From: Hyphomicrobiales bacterium
GTDB taxonomy: Bacteria; Pseudomonadota; Alphaproteobacteria; Rhizobiales; Rhizobiaceae
Direction of reading: 5' to 3'
Assembly (NCBI GenBank): GCA_900468625.1
Contig: UBUL01000004.1
Location: forward strand, 1-64,000
DNA: 64,000 nt
Positions 35,779-46,038 of the stretch are shown here, piece by piece (position 1 is the first letter of the stretch; each line of letters opens with the position of its first letter). A program made the position numbers and the translations under genes. The notes beneath the pieces were generated by a model. That model did not search any database. It was not told the origin of the DNA and saw nothing but the letters and a program-made list of their open reading frames with translations.

Positions 35779-36684
35779 ATGTCTTTATCCGCAAAGGAAC
35801 TTGCTCAAGACCCTGATTTTTTTACAGAGATCCTCAACTATACACGCGAGATCATATCGACATATGGTGAAAATCAGGACGCGTGCTCTGCTTTTGCTTC
35901 CCAACAGCGCTGGTTGATGGCGCTTGCCGGTTTTGCCCTATATTGCGGCGGCATCGACGGAGAACCGCCTGGCGTCCACGCCAATCGCTTTGTCACCTAT
36001 GTCGTCGAACACGAAATCGCCAGCCACAATACCGCGCTCGGCTTCATTCAGGAAATGCTGGCGCTCGGCTTCCTGCGCTACCTGCCGATTGCAGGAGATC
36101 GACGGGCGCGTCCTATGGAACCGACCGAAGAAGCCGCAAAACAGCTGGCAAAGTGGATCAGCCTTCATCTCTGCGTGCTGGATCGCCGGGACGGCGGCAA
36201 ACGCAACGCGCTGTTTGCCAAGCGACCGGAGCTCATCGGCGTGCTGCAGCCAGCCATTTCCGTCGGCATCATAGAAAGTGACGGTCTCCGCCATCCAGGA
36301 AAAACATTCGATCTCTTCACCTTGGCAAACTCAGGCGGCATCATCATGGACTACCTGATCTCCCGTGTCGGGATGATCAGTCCGGCAACGCAGAAAGCGA
36401 TCGTCGGGCGCGTCGCATTCACCGATATCTGCCACCGCTTCCATATTTCGAGAACGCACGCAAAGCGACTCATGAACAGGGCCGTCGCAATGCAAAGCGT
36501 GGGATGGACGGGATCGCCCGGGCGAAGCCAGCTCTGGCTCTCCGGCGGCTTCATCCAGGAATATCGCAATTTTCAGGCGGAGAAGTTCACTATCATCGAG
36601 GCTGCCTGGGAAAGCACTCTCGGCCCGCGGCGGCGCACGCCGCGGGCAAGGCAAGCCTTTACTTCAGCAGTTCCTTCAAGATAG
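35779..36684 (+). CDS. Hypothetical protein (301 aa), possible regulator
   Basis: Not recognised. The start at 35779 (MSLSAKELAQ) has ggag about 8 bases upstream; the open frame extends 30 codons further without a site. It is soluble and mostly helical. Near residues 215-245, QKAIVGRVAFTDICHRFHIS followed by RTHAKRLMNRAVA resembles a helix-turn-helix, and a short winged segment follows. This suggests DNA binding, but weakly. Its 3' end overlaps the convergent YqeY gene by 26 bases. Confidence 0.6.
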   Translation: MSLSAKELAQDPDFFTEILNYTREIISTYGENQDACSAFASQQRWLMALAGFALYCGGIDGEPPGVHANRFVTYVVEHEIASHNTALGFIQEMLALGFLRYLPIAGDRRARPMEPTEEAAKQLAKWISLHLCVLDRRDGGKRNALFAKRPELIGVLQPAISVGIIESDGLRHPGKTFDLFTLANSGGIIMDYLISRVGMISPATQKAIVGRVAFTDICHRFHISRTHAKRLMNRAVAMQSVGWTGSPGRSQLWLSGGFIQEYRNFQAEKFTIIEAAWESTLGPRRRTPRARQAFTSAVPSR

Positions 36685-37111
36685 CCGAAGCCTTGGCGAA
36701 ATCCATCTGTCCGGCATAGCGCTCGCGCAGAGCGGCAACGCACTTGCCCATATCCTTCAGGCCCTGCGCGCCTAGCTCCGCGACGATCGCGACGCAGATC
36801 TCGCGCACCTTTTCTTCGGAAAGCTGCTCAGGCATGAAGCCTTGTATGACGGCAATCTCCTCGCGCTCCTTGTCGGCCAGCTCGGGACGGCCGCCATCGA
36901 TATAGATCTTCACCGATTCCTCGCGCTGCTTGATCATCTTGGCGAGCAGCTGCAGGATTTCGTCCTCGCTCGCCTGCTCCTTGCCGAGACCGCGATTGGC
37001 GATGTCCTTGTCCTTGATGGCTGCAAGGATGAGGCGCACGGTCGAGAGCTTCGCCGTATCCCTTGCTTTCATGGCGTCCTTCTGGGCGTTGGAAAGGGTC
37101 TCGCGGATCAT
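36659..37111 (-). CDS. GatB/YqeY domain protein
   Basis: A 150-aa protein of the GatB/YqeY family, a stand-alone form of the tRNA-binding helical C-terminal domain of the tRNA amidotransferase subunit GatB. Features: MIRETLSNAQKDAMKARD (1-18), LSTVRLILAAIKDKDIA (22-38), EEIAVIQGFMPEQLSEE (about 84-100) and a final helical segment with GKCVAALRERYAGQMD. The function in bacteria without GatB fusion is unclear. Divergent from carA, as in other rhizobia. Confidence 0.92.
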   Translation of the reverse strand: MIRETLSNAQKDAMKARDTAKLSTVRLILAAIKDKDIANRGLGKEQASEDEILQLLAKMIKQREESVKIYIDGGRPELADKEREEIAVIQGFMPEQLSEEKVREICVAIVAELGAQGLKDMGKCVAALRERYAGQMDFAKASAILKELLK

Positions 37112-37417
37112 ATCTGTACTCCTTGAAGCAGGCCGGCGACGATCGATCGGCCTCTTATTCCATGTTGTCTGTCTCTTAGACCATCAGCGTCGATCAATGC
37201 AATTGCGTCAAACCGGCAGAAACGGCGCGAATTCCCCCGCCGGAAAGCAAAAGCGTGCATTGACCGGCCCGCCTTGTTTAGCTATGTCCATCACCTGCAC
37301 ATAAGATCGATAGGAAGATCTCAAGCCGCGACCTCAGTCGCCGGCTGTATCTTGCTACAACATGGCGGAGCCGACGGTCTCTTCAAGGACGTGCTCGACG
37401 CCGGAAACGGGATGATT
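37112..37417. other. Divergent promoter region of yqeY and carA
   Basis: A 306-bp gene-free region between two divergently transcribed genes. It should contain both promoters. No clear boxes, operators or attenuator hairpins were identified. Confidence 0.5.
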
Positions 37418-38626
37418 ATGACCGCTACAGCCCCATGGACCACTGAAAAGCCGACTGCTCTTCTCGCTCTTGCCGATGGCACCGTGATCGAAGGCAGGGG
37501 TATCGGCGCAACGGGCAAGGTCCAGGCCGAAGTCTGCTTCAACACGGCGCTGACGGGTTACGAAGAGATCCTGACCGATCCCTCCTATCTCGGCCAGATC
37601 GTTACCTTCACCTTCCCCCATATCGGAAATGTCGGCACGAACGACGAAGATATCGAAGACCTGACGCCCGCCGCCCGCCACGGCGCCGTCGGCGTCATCT
37701 TCAAGGCCGATATCACCGATCCCTCGAACTACCGCGCCGCCAAGCACCTCGACCAGTGGCTGAAAGCGCGCGGCATCATCGGCCTTTGTGGTATCGACAC
37801 GCGGGCGCTGACCGCCTGGATCCGGGAAAACGGCATGCCGAACGGCGTGATCGCCCATGATCCGAACGGCGTCTTCGATATCGAACAGCTGAAGGCGGAT
37901 GCCAAGGCCTGGAGCGGCCTCGAAGGTCTCGACCTAGCCAAGGTCGCCTCCTCCGGCCAGTCCTCGCAATGGTCGCAGACACCATGGGTCTGGAATGAAG
38001 GCTATGGCGAACTCGGCGCCGCCGACGCCAAGTACCATGTCGTCTGCCTCGACTACGGCGTCAAGCGCAACATCCTGCGCCTGTTCGCAGGCCTCGATTG
38101 CAAGGTAACCGTCCTGCCCGCGACCGCTTCGACCGACGAAGTGCTGGGCCTCAAGCCGGATGGCATCTTCCTCTCCAACGGGCCTGGCGATCCGGCTGCG
38201 ACCGGCGAGTATGCCGTGCCTGTCATCAAGGACCTGCTGAAGACCGAAATCCCGCTGTTCGGTATCTGCCTCGGCCACCAGATGCTCGGCCTCGCACTCG
38301 GCGCCAGGACGACGAAAATGCATCAGGGCCATCACGGCGCCAACCACCCGGTCAAGGACCACACAACGGGCAAGGTCGAGATCGTCTCGATGAATCACGG
38401 CTTCGCTGTCGACTCGAACTCGCTGCCGGAAGGCATTGAGGAAACTCACGTTTCGCTCTTCGACGGCAGCAATTGCGGCCTGCGCGTCGCCGGCAAGCCG
38501 GTCTTCTCTGTTCAGCATCATCCGGAAGCATCTCCCGGCCCGCAGGACAGCCACTATCTCTTCCGTCGCTTCATCAATCTGGTACGCGAGAAGAAGGGGG
38601 AAGCGGCTCTGGCGGAACGCGCCTGA
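37418..38626 (+). CDS. carA: Carbamoyl-phosphate synthase small subunit
   Basis: Glutaminase subunit that feeds ammonia to CarB for carbamoyl phosphate, used for arginine and pyrimidines. 402 aa from ATG 37418 (an ATG two codons earlier is possible). The N-terminal domain has GATGKVQAEVCFNTALTGYE and DPSYLGQIVTFTFPHIGN. The class I amidotransferase domain (about 195-390) has the nucleophile Cys in FGICLGHQMLGLALGA (about 283-298) and His/Glu in VQHHPEASPGP (about 366-376). Its partner carB is about 8.4 kb away on the same strand. Confidence 0.97.
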   Translation: MTATAPWTTEKPTALLALADGTVIEGRGIGATGKVQAEVCFNTALTGYEEILTDPSYLGQIVTFTFPHIGNVGTNDEDIEDLTPAARHGAVGVIFKADITDPSNYRAAKHLDQWLKARGIIGLCGIDTRALTAWIRENGMPNGVIAHDPNGVFDIEQLKADAKAWSGLEGLDLAKVASSGQSSQWSQTPWVWNEGYGELGAADAKYHVVCLDYGVKRNILRLFAGLDCKVTVLPATASTDEVLGLKPDGIFLSNGPGDPAATGEYAVPVIKDLLKTEIPLFGICLGHQMLGLALGARTTKMHQGHHGANHPVKDHTTGKVEIVSMNHGFAVDSNSLPEGIEETHVSLFDGSNCGLRVAGKPVFSVQHHPEASPGPQDSHYLFRRFINLVREKKGEAALAERA

Positions 38627-38656
38627 TAAAGCCCATCACCTGATCATATGAAGAAG

Positions 38657-38683
38657 GCCCCGGATTGACGATCAATCCGGGGC
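38657..38683 (+). terminator. Rho-independent terminator of carA
   Basis: gccccggattga (38657-38668 less the first base of flank) pairs with tcaatccggggc (38672-38683) around a 3-base loop and is followed by ttttcctt. It lies 31 bases after the carA stop. Confidence 0.9.
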
Positions 38684-38745
38684 TTTTCCTTGTGCATCAA
38701 GTTGGGAGGTCTTTTCGTCACATTGGGTTCAGGCGCTCCTGAAAC

Positions 38746-39318
38746 TCACGCCTGAAGACGGCGCTGCTTGACCACGTCGAGCTCGCTCATCAGTATTTCC
38801 TCGAGGAACTCGAAATCGGATTGCCCGAACTCGACCAGGCCGAACCTCAACTTGTAGCCCCAATTCTTGTCCTGGGTGAAATCGAGCCAGCCTAGGAGAG
38901 GACGAAGCGGCTGTTCGGGCGCGTCCAGCCAGTCCACATCCTTGCGATAGGCCTTTCCGCAGCCCATTTCGGCAAGATAAGGCTCGCCCTCACGGACAAA
39001 GCCGATGGCAGTAAAGCTCTGAAAACCGTCCCTCTCGCCCATTTTGACAGATGGCGAGTAGTAAACGATGCCGTCTCCCGATTTGATACGCTTCAACGGA
39101 GCTCGCTTGCCGTGGTTTACCTGCATGAAACCTTGCTGGCGCCCAATGCGCACATGCTCCGCACTGGCCACTGCCAGCCAGTAGGATTTCTGCGCCGGCT
39201 CCGGCCGCCGGGACGATGTGTTGGCGTGCGGCAGGAGGCGTACGGCCGCTCCGCGATTGATCTGATCTTCCCGGGGGAAAAGCGCGGCATCATTACGATT
39301 GCTTGCGTTGAATGTCAT
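38746..39318 (-). CDS. EVE-domain protein
   Basis: 190 aa from the start at 39318 ([10 protein letters not shown]), with ggagac 7 bases upstream. Residues 45-185 resemble an EVE domain (PUA-like fold): [20 protein letters not shown] opens the domain, then [14 protein letters not shown] (about 78-91) and the aromatic pocket regions that bind modified bases in relatives. The N-terminal 44 residues are unordered. EVE/YTH-like domains read modified bases in DNA or RNA and are sometimes linked to restriction; no restriction gene is adjacent here. The upstream 39319-39369 in-frame codons are not counted. Confidence 0.8.
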   Translation of the reverse strand: MTFNASNRNDAALFPREDQINRGAAVRLLPHANTSSRRPEPAQKSYWLAVASAEHVRIGRQQGFMQVNHGKRAPLKRIKSGDGIVYYSPSVKMGERDGFQSFTAIGFVREGEPYLAEMGCGKAYRKDVDWLDAPEQPLRPLLGWLDFTQDKNWGYKLRFGLVEFGQSDFEFLEEILMSELDVVKQRRLQA

Positions 39319-39412
39319 GGTCGTCTCCCGTCTCTGGTATGAGACTGTTATAGACGACCATGCTGTCAATTTTTGTCAGCAGTCTCGCGAACCGACAATG
39401 AACTTTTTTACG

Positions 39413-40810
39413 TCAGGCAGCCGCCTTTTCCGAACGCACCAGAATGTAAAAACGCGCGCACAGCATCGCCGCGGCAGAGGCAAGACCCAGCAGAAAGCCG
39501 AACCAGATTCCGATGCCGCCGAAGCCGAGCGGGAATGCCAGCAGCCAAGCCAGAAAGAAGCCGATCGGCCAATAGGCGATCAGCGCCATGATCATCGGCA
39601 CACGCGCATCTTTCAGACCCCGCAGCAGACCGCTGGCGATCGACTGCAATCCATCGACGAGCTGGAAGAGACCAGCCACCACGATCAGCGGTGCCGCATA
39701 GGCAAGAACCTTCGGCGCATCGGCCGAATGAATGTCGAGAAACCAGCTTCCGAGCCAGGATGGCGCTGTCGCAAAAAGGATGCTGCCGCACACCGCAATG
39801 CAGCACGAAACGATCACGACCACGATCGCCGCACGCTTCAGGCCAAGATGATCGCCCTGCCCGTGCGCGACACCCACCCGCACCGTCGCCGCCTGACTGA
39901 GGCCAAGCGGGATCATGAAGGCGATCGACGCCCATTGCAGAGCGATGCCATGAGCGGCAAGCTCGATCGTACCGATCTGTCCCATCAGCAGCGATGCCGC
40001 GGTGAACAGGCTGACTTCGGCCAGAACCGTGACGCTAATCGGAAAGCCGAGGCGGACGACATCCCATAGTGCGTGCCAGTCCGGCCGCCAGCACCGAACG
40101 AAAATCTCGTAGCGCCGCATGTCCTGATGGGCCTGCACGTAACCGACAATGAAGAGGAAGCCGGCTGTCTGCACCGCAACGGAAACGATTGCCGCACCAT
40201 GCAGCCCCATGGCCGGCATGCCGAAATGGCCGAGCACGAGACTATAGGCGAGCACGGCATTCATGACCAGCATGGCTACGGTCACCTTCAGGATGACGCC
40301 GGCACGACCGATGGCGCTCACCAGCGCGCGGATAACATTGTAGAGCAGCCCCGGCAGCAAGGCGAAGTGACCGATATCGATATAACCGCTTGCAAGCTTT
40401 GCGACGTCCGGCTTCTGCCCCGCCGCAAGAAGGATTTCCTCGGAATAGAAGAAGGCAGGCTGCGCCACCAGCCAATAGGCCGTGACGACCCAAAGCCCCA
40501 TGCGCAAGGCCCGCCGCACCGAGGCGGCGTCGCCCTTGCCGTAGGCCTGCGCCACCAGCGGCACGACCGCGATAGAGAAGCCCGAACCGAAAATCAGGAT
40601 TGTGAACAGAAACTGCGCGGAAAGCACCATGGCAGCCAGCTGCTCGGCACCGAGCTGACCGACGATCATGACATCCGTGGTATTGATACCCAGCTGCGCC
40701 AGTTGCGCGCCGATCAGCGGTATGCCCAGCGCAAGCGTTGCGCGGACATGTGCAGACCACGAATTATCATTGTCATGCGCGAACGAGCGCGCAGGTACCG
40801 GGATATCCAT
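39413..40810 (-). CDS. MATE-family multidrug efflux transporter (NorM-like)
   Basis: A 465-aa inner-membrane exporter, driven by Na+ or H+. About 12 hydrophobic segments are present in two related halves. The N-terminal half has LIGAQLAQLGINTTDVMIVG (about 35-54) and LFTILIFGSGFSIAVVPLVA, where the Gly/Thr pattern is typical of MATE proteins; the second half has IGTIELAAHGIALQWASIAFM. Substrate unknown. Full length. Confidence 0.92.
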   Translation of the reverse strand: MDIPVPARSFAHDNDNSWSAHVRATLALGIPLIGAQLAQLGINTTDVMIVGQLGAEQLAAMVLSAQFLFTILIFGSGFSIAVVPLVAQAYGKGDAASVRRALRMGLWVVTAYWLVAQPAFFYSEEILLAAGQKPDVAKLASGYIDIGHFALLPGLLYNVIRALVSAIGRAGVILKVTVAMLVMNAVLAYSLVLGHFGMPAMGLHGAAIVSVAVQTAGFLFIVGYVQAHQDMRRYEIFVRCWRPDWHALWDVVRLGFPISVTVLAEVSLFTAASLLMGQIGTIELAAHGIALQWASIAFMIPLGLSQAATVRVGVAHGQGDHLGLKRAAIVVVIVSCCIAVCGSILFATAPSWLGSWFLDIHSADAPKVLAYAAPLIVVAGLFQLVDGLQSIASGLLRGLKDARVPMIMALIAYWPIGFFLAWLLAFPLGFGGIGIWFGFLLGLASAAAMLCARFYILVRSEKAAA

Positions 40811-40929
40811 AACGAAGACTCGATCTTTACAATCGCGCCAACCATCCTACCCAAGGGTGCGCGAGCATGCCGCATTAACGCAACTTAGCTCAAAAAGCCA
40901 GCGGACAAGCCCACGATGCTAAAGAATTC

Positions 40930-40955
40930 ATCAGAGTATCAAAATATCTGATGAT
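40930..40955. terminator. Weak terminator-like hairpin after the Tet-like MFS gene
   Basis: catcaga and tctgatg (within 40928-40953) form a 7-bp stem over an AT-rich loop, followed on the plus strand by attttttagg. On the minus strand it follows the MFS stop closely. Modest support. Confidence 0.4.
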
Positions 40956-40958
40956 TTT

Positions 40959-42215
40959 TTAGGCCGCCTCGCCGGCTTGCGACCGGGCCACCGCTTTCGG
41001 CTCCGTCTTGCGAACCTTTGTCACAAGCACGACAAGCCCGGCGAAGACCAGAATTGCGCTCATGATGAAAGGCGCGCCGGCGAAGACGACCGGTGCGGCC
41101 GGTGCGGTATAATACTGGAACAGATAAGGAAACAGCACCGGCCCGACGATGGCGGTAATGCTCGTCAAGCTGCCGAGCGCTCCCTGCAATTCGCCTTGCG
41201 CGGAGGGCGGAACCTTGCTGGCCGCAATGGAACGAAGCGGCGCATCCGCGACGTTTTCGATAACCGTCAGGACCACCACCACGTAGACCATCCATCCTTG
41301 CCATGCGAACGCGTAGCCCATCAGGCCGAGGCAGGAAAATAACAGCCCGAGTAGTGCGGTCTTCCATTCGCCAAGCAGGGGCACGAGCCGCGGCAGAACA
41401 AGACCCATGACAATGGCAGCACCGATGCCGTAGACGCCGAGAGAAAAGCCGATCTGCCCCTCGCTCCAGTCATAGCGATAGGAGGTGACGAAGGCCCAGA
41501 CCGCCGGATAGACGCCGTGCGCCAGCCAATTGAGGAACATCACGACGCAGACCCAGCCGGTGCCCTGGTAACGCCGCATCTGCCTCAAAGCACCGAAAGG
41601 ATTGGCCCGCGCGATCTCGAACGGCCGGCGATGCTTAGCGTCCAGCGTTTCGGGCAGCAGGAAATAGGCGCCCGCGAAATTCAGGAACGCCAGAGCTGCC
41701 GCACCGTAGAAAGGCACGCGCGGGCCGAATTCGCCGAGAAAACCGCCAATGACCGGGCCAAGCACAAAGCCGACGCCGAAAGCCATGCCGATCAGACCGA
41801 AATTCTTCGCACGGTTCTCCTCGTTGCTGATATCGGCAATGTAGGCCGAACAGGTCGAAAAGCTTGCACCGCTGATGCCGGCAAGAATGCGGCCGACAAA
41901 CAGCATCCAGTAGGAGCCGGCAATCGCGCAGATGAAATTGTCGATCGCGAAGGTCAGCACCGATGCAAGCAGTAGCGGCCGGCGGCCGAAACGATCACTC
42001 AGATTGCCGATCAACGGCGAAAACAGAAATTGCATGGCGGCATAGGCAAGCAGCAGCCACCCGCCCTCGGTTGCCGCCGTACTGACCGACGCGCCCGTCA
42101 GCTCTTCCAGGTATTTCGGCATGACCGGCATGATGATGGCAATGCCGATGACGTCGAGGAAGAGAATAAGGAAAACGAGCAAAAGGCCTCGACGGGCGAA
42201 TTTCTGATCGATCAT
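40959..42215 (-). CDS. Tet-type MFS transporter
   Basis: A 418-aa drug:H+ antiporter-like transporter from the start at 42215 ([10 protein letters not shown]), which has aagg 9 bases upstream. It follows the TetA pattern: [20 protein letters not shown] (about 18-37), [17 protein letters not shown] (about 70-86, MFS motif A) and [21 protein letters not shown] (about 107-127). About 12 membrane segments. Tetracycline transport is not proven. Confidence 0.87.
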   Translation of the reverse strand: MIDQKFARRGLLLVFLILFLDVIGIAIIMPVMPKYLEELTGASVSTAATEGGWLLLAYAAMQFLFSPLIGNLSDRFGRRPLLLASVLTFAIDNFICAIAGSYWMLFVGRILAGISGASFSTCSAYIADISNEENRAKNFGLIGMAFGVGFVLGPVIGGFLGEFGPRVPFYGAAALAFLNFAGAYFLLPETLDAKHRRPFEIARANPFGALRQMRRYQGTGWVCVVMFLNWLAHGVYPAVWAFVTSYRYDWSEGQIGFSLGVYGIGAAIVMGLVLPRLVPLLGEWKTALLGLLFSCLGLMGYAFAWQGWMVYVVVVLTVIENVADAPLRSIAASKVPPSAQGELQGALGSLTSITAIVGPVLFPYLFQYYTAPAAPVVFAGAPFIMSAILVFAGLVVLVTKVRKTEPKAVARSQAGEAA

Positions 42216-42374
42216 GGAGATGCCTTCTGGCGGCTCCGCCTCGATGAAAGAGACAGAACGTGAACGAAAAACCGAAGCGTTCCCCATACATAAAGATTTT
42301 GGCGGAAACAATCAGTGAACGCTTCAATCTTATTGATTTATTGACCGGTTTTTTGATCTCCCGCATAAAAGCGA

Positions 42375-43286
42375 CTATCTGCCGCGCCCGCGCCGCTGCT
42401 CACGATTGAGGAAATCGACGAAGGCTCGAAGCGGGGCCGGCATGTGGCGCCTGCTCGCATAATAGAGAAACGGGCCGGAGAAAGCCGTATCCCATTCCTC
42501 AAGGATCGGCACCAAATCCCCGCTGTCAATCTGCGGCGCGAGGAACTCCTTGAATGTTCTGATGATGCCAAGCCCAGCCACTGCCGCGCTGCGCTCGATA
42601 TCGATCGAATTCGTTGCAACGACCATCGGCGGGGCGATGAAGATCGTCTCGCCGTCCTTTTCAAATTCCCACGGCATGGCTGAACCGCTCAGGAACCGAT
42701 GGCGGATGCAGCGATGCTCGAGTATGTCGCGCGGATGCTGTGGCGTGCCGTTTGCAGCCAGATAGGCAGGTGCCGCGGCCGTGACATAATGCTGTTGCCG
42801 CGGTCCGATCGGCACGGCGATCATATCCTTTTCCAGCCTCTCATCGTAACGGATACCGGCATCGTAGCCGGCCGCCACCACATCGATGAAACTGTCTTCA
42901 GCGACGATCTCGACGGATATTGCGGGATATTCCCTGAGGAAGCGGCTGATGATGTCAGGCATGACGACCATGGCGGCGACGATGGGCACGTTCAGCCGCA
43001 AAGTGCCGCCGACGCTGTCACGAAAGCTGTTGATATCGTCGAGCGCCACGGAGATCTCGCTCATGGCGGGCGTCAAGCGCTCCATCAGCCGCTCGCCTGC
43101 CTCCGTCGGCGTCACGCTTCGGGTCGTACGATTGAGCAGCCGAACCGCCAGCCGCTCCTCCAGCCGTCGGACCGCCTCGCTCAGAGACGAGGCGGAAACA
43201 CCGCGCTTGCGCGCCGCCTCGCGAAAGCTGCGCTCACGGGCAACGGCAGTGAAGGCAACCAGATCGGCCAGCGGCAAGTCATCCAT
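42375..43286 (-). CDS. LysR-family transcriptional regulator
   Basis: A 303-aa regulator from 43286 ([10 protein letters not shown]). The winged helix is clear: [20 protein letters not shown], then [20 protein letters not shown] (about 30-49). The rest is a substrate-binding domain. It is divergent from the aldo/keto reductase gene at 43407 and probably controls it, the usual arrangement for this regulator type. Confidence 0.9.
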   Translation of the reverse strand: MDDLPLADLVAFTAVARERSFREAARKRGVSASSLSEAVRRLEERLAVRLLNRTTRSVTPTEAGERLMERLTPAMSEISVALDDINSFRDSVGGTLRLNVPIVAAMVVMPDIISRFLREYPAISVEIVAEDSFIDVVAAGYDAGIRYDERLEKDMIAVPIGPRQQHYVTAAAPAYLAANGTPQHPRDILEHRCIRHRFLSGSAMPWEFEKDGETIFIAPPMVVATNSIDIERSAAVAGLGIIRTFKEFLAPQIDSGDLVPILEEWDTAFSGPFLYYASRRHMPAPLRAFVDFLNREQRRGRGR

Positions 43287-43406
43287 TGTGCGAAATTCCA
43301 AACAACCTGTTTCGATTTACCTAGATTATCGCACAAAGGTCGATGGAGTAAAACAGCATGGTGGAACCTCTTGAGACGAGAGCGCCGCAGGCCAAGGAGA
43401 GTAACG

Positions 43407-44399
43407 ATGGAAAAGCACCAATTGGGAAAGACCGGGCTGCAGGTATCGGCTCTCGGTCTTGGCTGCATGGGAATGTCCGGCATGTACGGTCCCTCCGACA
43501 GAGCCGAGAGCATTGCGACGATTCACGCCGCGCTCGACACTGGAATCAACCTACTTGATACCGGCGATTTCTACGGCATGGGCCACAATGAAATGCTGAT
43601 CGGCGAAGCCATCAAGGGACTGAAGCGCGACGATTTCCTGCTCAGCGTCAAGTTCGGCGCGCTGCGTGATCCCGCCGGTGCATGGCTCGGCTACGATGCC
43701 CGCCCCGCGGCGATCAGAAATTTCGTCGCCTATTCGCTCCAACGCCTCGGTGTCGATCACATCGATATATACCGCCCAGCCCGGCTTGACCCGAACGTGC
43801 CGATCGAAGACCAGATCGGCGCGATATCCGATCTGATCAAGGCAGGTTACATCAGGCACATCGGCCTGTCGGAAGTCGGCCCCGACACTATCCTCCGCGC
43901 AGCCGCTATCCATCCGATCGTCGACCTGCAGATCGAATATTCGCTGATCTCGCGCGGTATCGAAGACAAGATCCTGCCGACCTGCCGCGAACTCGGCATC
44001 GGCATAACCGCCTATGGCGTTCTTTCACGCGGCCTCATCAGCGGCCACTGGCAGAAAGACAGCGTCCAAAAAGGCGATTTCCGCGCGATGAGCCCGCGCT
44101 TCCAGGCCGGAAACGTCGAGAAGAACCTGGAACTCGTGGAAGCGCTGCGAGGGATCGCCGAGGCGAAGGGTGCCAGCGTCGCCCAGATCGCGATTGCCTG
44201 GGTCGCAGCCCAGGGCAAGGACATCGTCCCCGTTATCGGCGCCCGCCGCCGCGATCGCCTCACGGAGGCCTTGGGAGCACTCTCGGTCAAATTGTCGCAA
44301 GCCGATATGGCCTCGATCGAACGTGCGATCCCGAGAGATGCCGCAGCCGGCGGCCGATATCCAGAAGCTCAGCTTACGCATCTCGACAGCGAGAAGTGA
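43407..44399 (+). CDS. Aldo/keto reductase
   Basis: A 330-aa NADPH-dependent oxidoreductase. The start at 43407 ([10 protein letters not shown]) has aaggag 8 bases upstream; a longer frame starting far upstream is not real. Features: [13 protein letters not shown] (about 15-27), catalytic Asp/Tyr in [14 protein letters not shown] (about 47-60), Lys in [10 protein letters not shown] (about 80), and [16 protein letters not shown] (about 151-166). The closing [18 protein letters not shown] fits the cofactor-binding end. Substrate unknown; divergently next to a LysR gene. Confidence 0.92.
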   Translation: MEKHQLGKTGLQVSALGLGCMGMSGMYGPSDRAESIATIHAALDTGINLLDTGDFYGMGHNEMLIGEAIKGLKRDDFLLSVKFGALRDPAGAWLGYDARPAAIRNFVAYSLQRLGVDHIDIYRPARLDPNVPIEDQIGAISDLIKAGYIRHIGLSEVGPDTILRAAAIHPIVDLQIEYSLISRGIEDKILPTCRELGIGITAYGVLSRGLISGHWQKDSVQKGDFRAMSPRFQAGNVEKNLELVEALRGIAEAKGASVAQIAIAWVAAQGKDIVPVIGARRRDRLTEALGALSVKLSQADMASIERAIPRDAAAGGRYPEAQLTHLDSEK

Positions 44400-44447
44400 T
44401 GAGGGAATGGCTTGCCCGCCTCCGCATCCGGAAGCGGGCAAGTGAAA

Positions 44448-45368
44448 TCAGACCGGATTGTTCAGCGTGTCGCAATCCGTCAGCTTGCCGGAATCGAAGC
44501 CCTGCTTGAACCACTTCATGCGTTGCGCCGACGTGCCGTGGTTGAAGCTGTCGGGCACGACGTAGCCTTGCGTGCGCTTCTGCAGCGTGTCGTCACCGAT
44601 CTGCTGTGCCGCATTCAGCGCCTCTTCCAGATCGCCGGTCTGCAGGATTCCTTTCTGCTGGGTAAACTTGCCCCAGATACCCGCAAAGCAATCGGCCTGC
44701 AGCTCGATGCGCACCGACATCTTGTTGGCATCCACCTCGCTCATGTTGCGGCGGGCCTGATTGAACTTCGGCAGAATGCCGAGCTGGTCCTGAACATGGT
44801 GGCCGACTTCGTGCGCTACGACGTAAGCCTGCGCAAAATCGCCGGCCGCACCGAACTGATCCTTCATCTGCTTGAAAAAGGCCATGTCGAGGTAGATCTT
44901 CTGGTCGCTCGGACAATAGAAAGGACCGGTGGCGGCCGAAGCCTGGCCGCAAGCTGAAGGGAAGCTGCCGGAGAACAGCACGAGCTTCGGATCGGTATAG
45001 GTCTTGCCCATCGATTTGAAGATGCCGGTCCAGGTATCTTCCGTATCGGCAAGAACGGTCGCGACGAACTGCTTCATCTCGTCATTGGCCGGCTGGCCGC
45101 CGCTGCCGGCGGAGGTGCTCTGCTGATATCCGGGGCCGCCGCCCTGCAGTATCCCGGTTTGCTGCAGCAGACCCATGACATCGACGCCCATGGCTCTCAG
45201 GATCAGGAAAATTACAATCAGCACGATAATGGTGCGGAAGCTCAAGCCGCCGCCGCCAATCCCTCCGCCAGGGAAACGGAAGCCGCCGCCTCCCATGCCG
45301 CCGTCCATGGGCGATGAGCCGCGTTCGTCCTCGATATTGTCGGATTGCCGACGCCCCTTCCAATCCAT
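44448..45368 (-). CDS. Neutral zinc metallopeptidase family protein (YpfJ-like)
   Basis: A 306-aa membrane-anchored protein. Start at 45368 (MDWKGRRQSD). A Gly-rich stretch (about 21-43) is followed by one membrane segment (about 45-61, TIIVLIVIFLILRAMGV). The YpfJ-type peptidase domain has GPFYCPSDQKIYLDMAFF (about 147-164) and the zinc motif VVAHEVGHHVQDQ (about 183-195). The third ligand is probably in ELQADCFAGIW. Substrate unknown; exposed to the periplasm. Confidence 0.9.
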   Translation of the reverse strand: MDWKGRRQSDNIEDERGSSPMDGGMGGGGFRFPGGGIGGGGLSFRTIIVLIVIFLILRAMGVDVMGLLQQTGILQGGGPGYQQSTSAGSGGQPANDEMKQFVATVLADTEDTWTGIFKSMGKTYTDPKLVLFSGSFPSACGQASAATGPFYCPSDQKIYLDMAFFKQMKDQFGAAGDFAQAYVVAHEVGHHVQDQLGILPKFNQARRNMSEVDANKMSVRIELQADCFAGIWGKFTQQKGILQTGDLEEALNAAQQIGDDTLQKRTQGYVVPDSFNHGTSAQRMKWFKQGFDSGKLTDCDTLNNPV

Positions 45369-45461
45369 AGCGCACCTCCTGGCGATGCCCAAAACCAAAG
45401 TCCCTTGAGGCATTTATATATCCAGGAAGAGCAACAACGCCAGTTGGGTATCGACAGAACA

Positions 45462-45953
45462 TCAGCTTAAACTGCGACGCCGCCGCAATTCATTAGACAT
45501 CAGCCATAAAAGCGCGCTGGCTATGCCCGCCACGACCAGAAACGGAGCCGTTTCGTCACCCTTGAACACTACTTCGTTCATGATACGGCCGGGAAGGAAG
45601 GTAAAAGCGCCTGCACCGACGATCCCGCCCAGGTAGAGGCCTCTGACGATGCGCTTATGCGCCTCGATATTGCGCTTGCGGGCATTGGCGATCGCTCGCC
45701 AGCAACCGAAGAGAACGAATATGGAGAGTACGTGGATCGGGCTGAAACCGTAGAAGACGTTGACTTGATGGATGAAGAAGCTCGACAGCGCCGTGACGGC
45801 CATCAGGGTCAGCCAGATCTTGCCGAGCAGGCGATGCTGCGGCGTCCCCTTCGGCCTGACAAGGAGATAGGCCCCCAGCAAGGCGGCCGGAACGACCGCT
45901 GCGACATGAATCTGGATCGCGGTTGGGGCATCAAGAAGCGGCTCGAAAGTCAT
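45462..45953 (-). CDS. DUF2306-like membrane protein
   Basis: A 163-aa protein with four to five hydrophobic segments. It starts MTFEPLLDAPTAIQIHVAAV. HRLLGKIWLTLMAVTALSSF (about 41-60) and IEAHKRIVRGLYLGGIVGAG (about 96-115) are typical of DUF2306-type inner-membrane proteins. Function unknown. Its ATG overlaps an ATG on the opposite strand within catg. Confidence 0.75.
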   Translation of the reverse strand: MTFEPLLDAPTAIQIHVAAVVPAALLGAYLLVRPKGTPQHRLLGKIWLTLMAVTALSSFFIHQVNVFYGFSPIHVLSIFVLFGCWRAIANARKRNIEAHKRIVRGLYLGGIVGAGAFTFLPGRIMNEVVFKGDETAPFLVVAGIASALLWLMSNELRRRRSLS

Positions 45954-46038
45954 GATCTGTATCCGATTGAGTTTACCGAGCCTTTTCGTGATACTGCTGT
46001 TCTCTCAATCGAAATTGCTTGGAAAAACGGGAAAATTC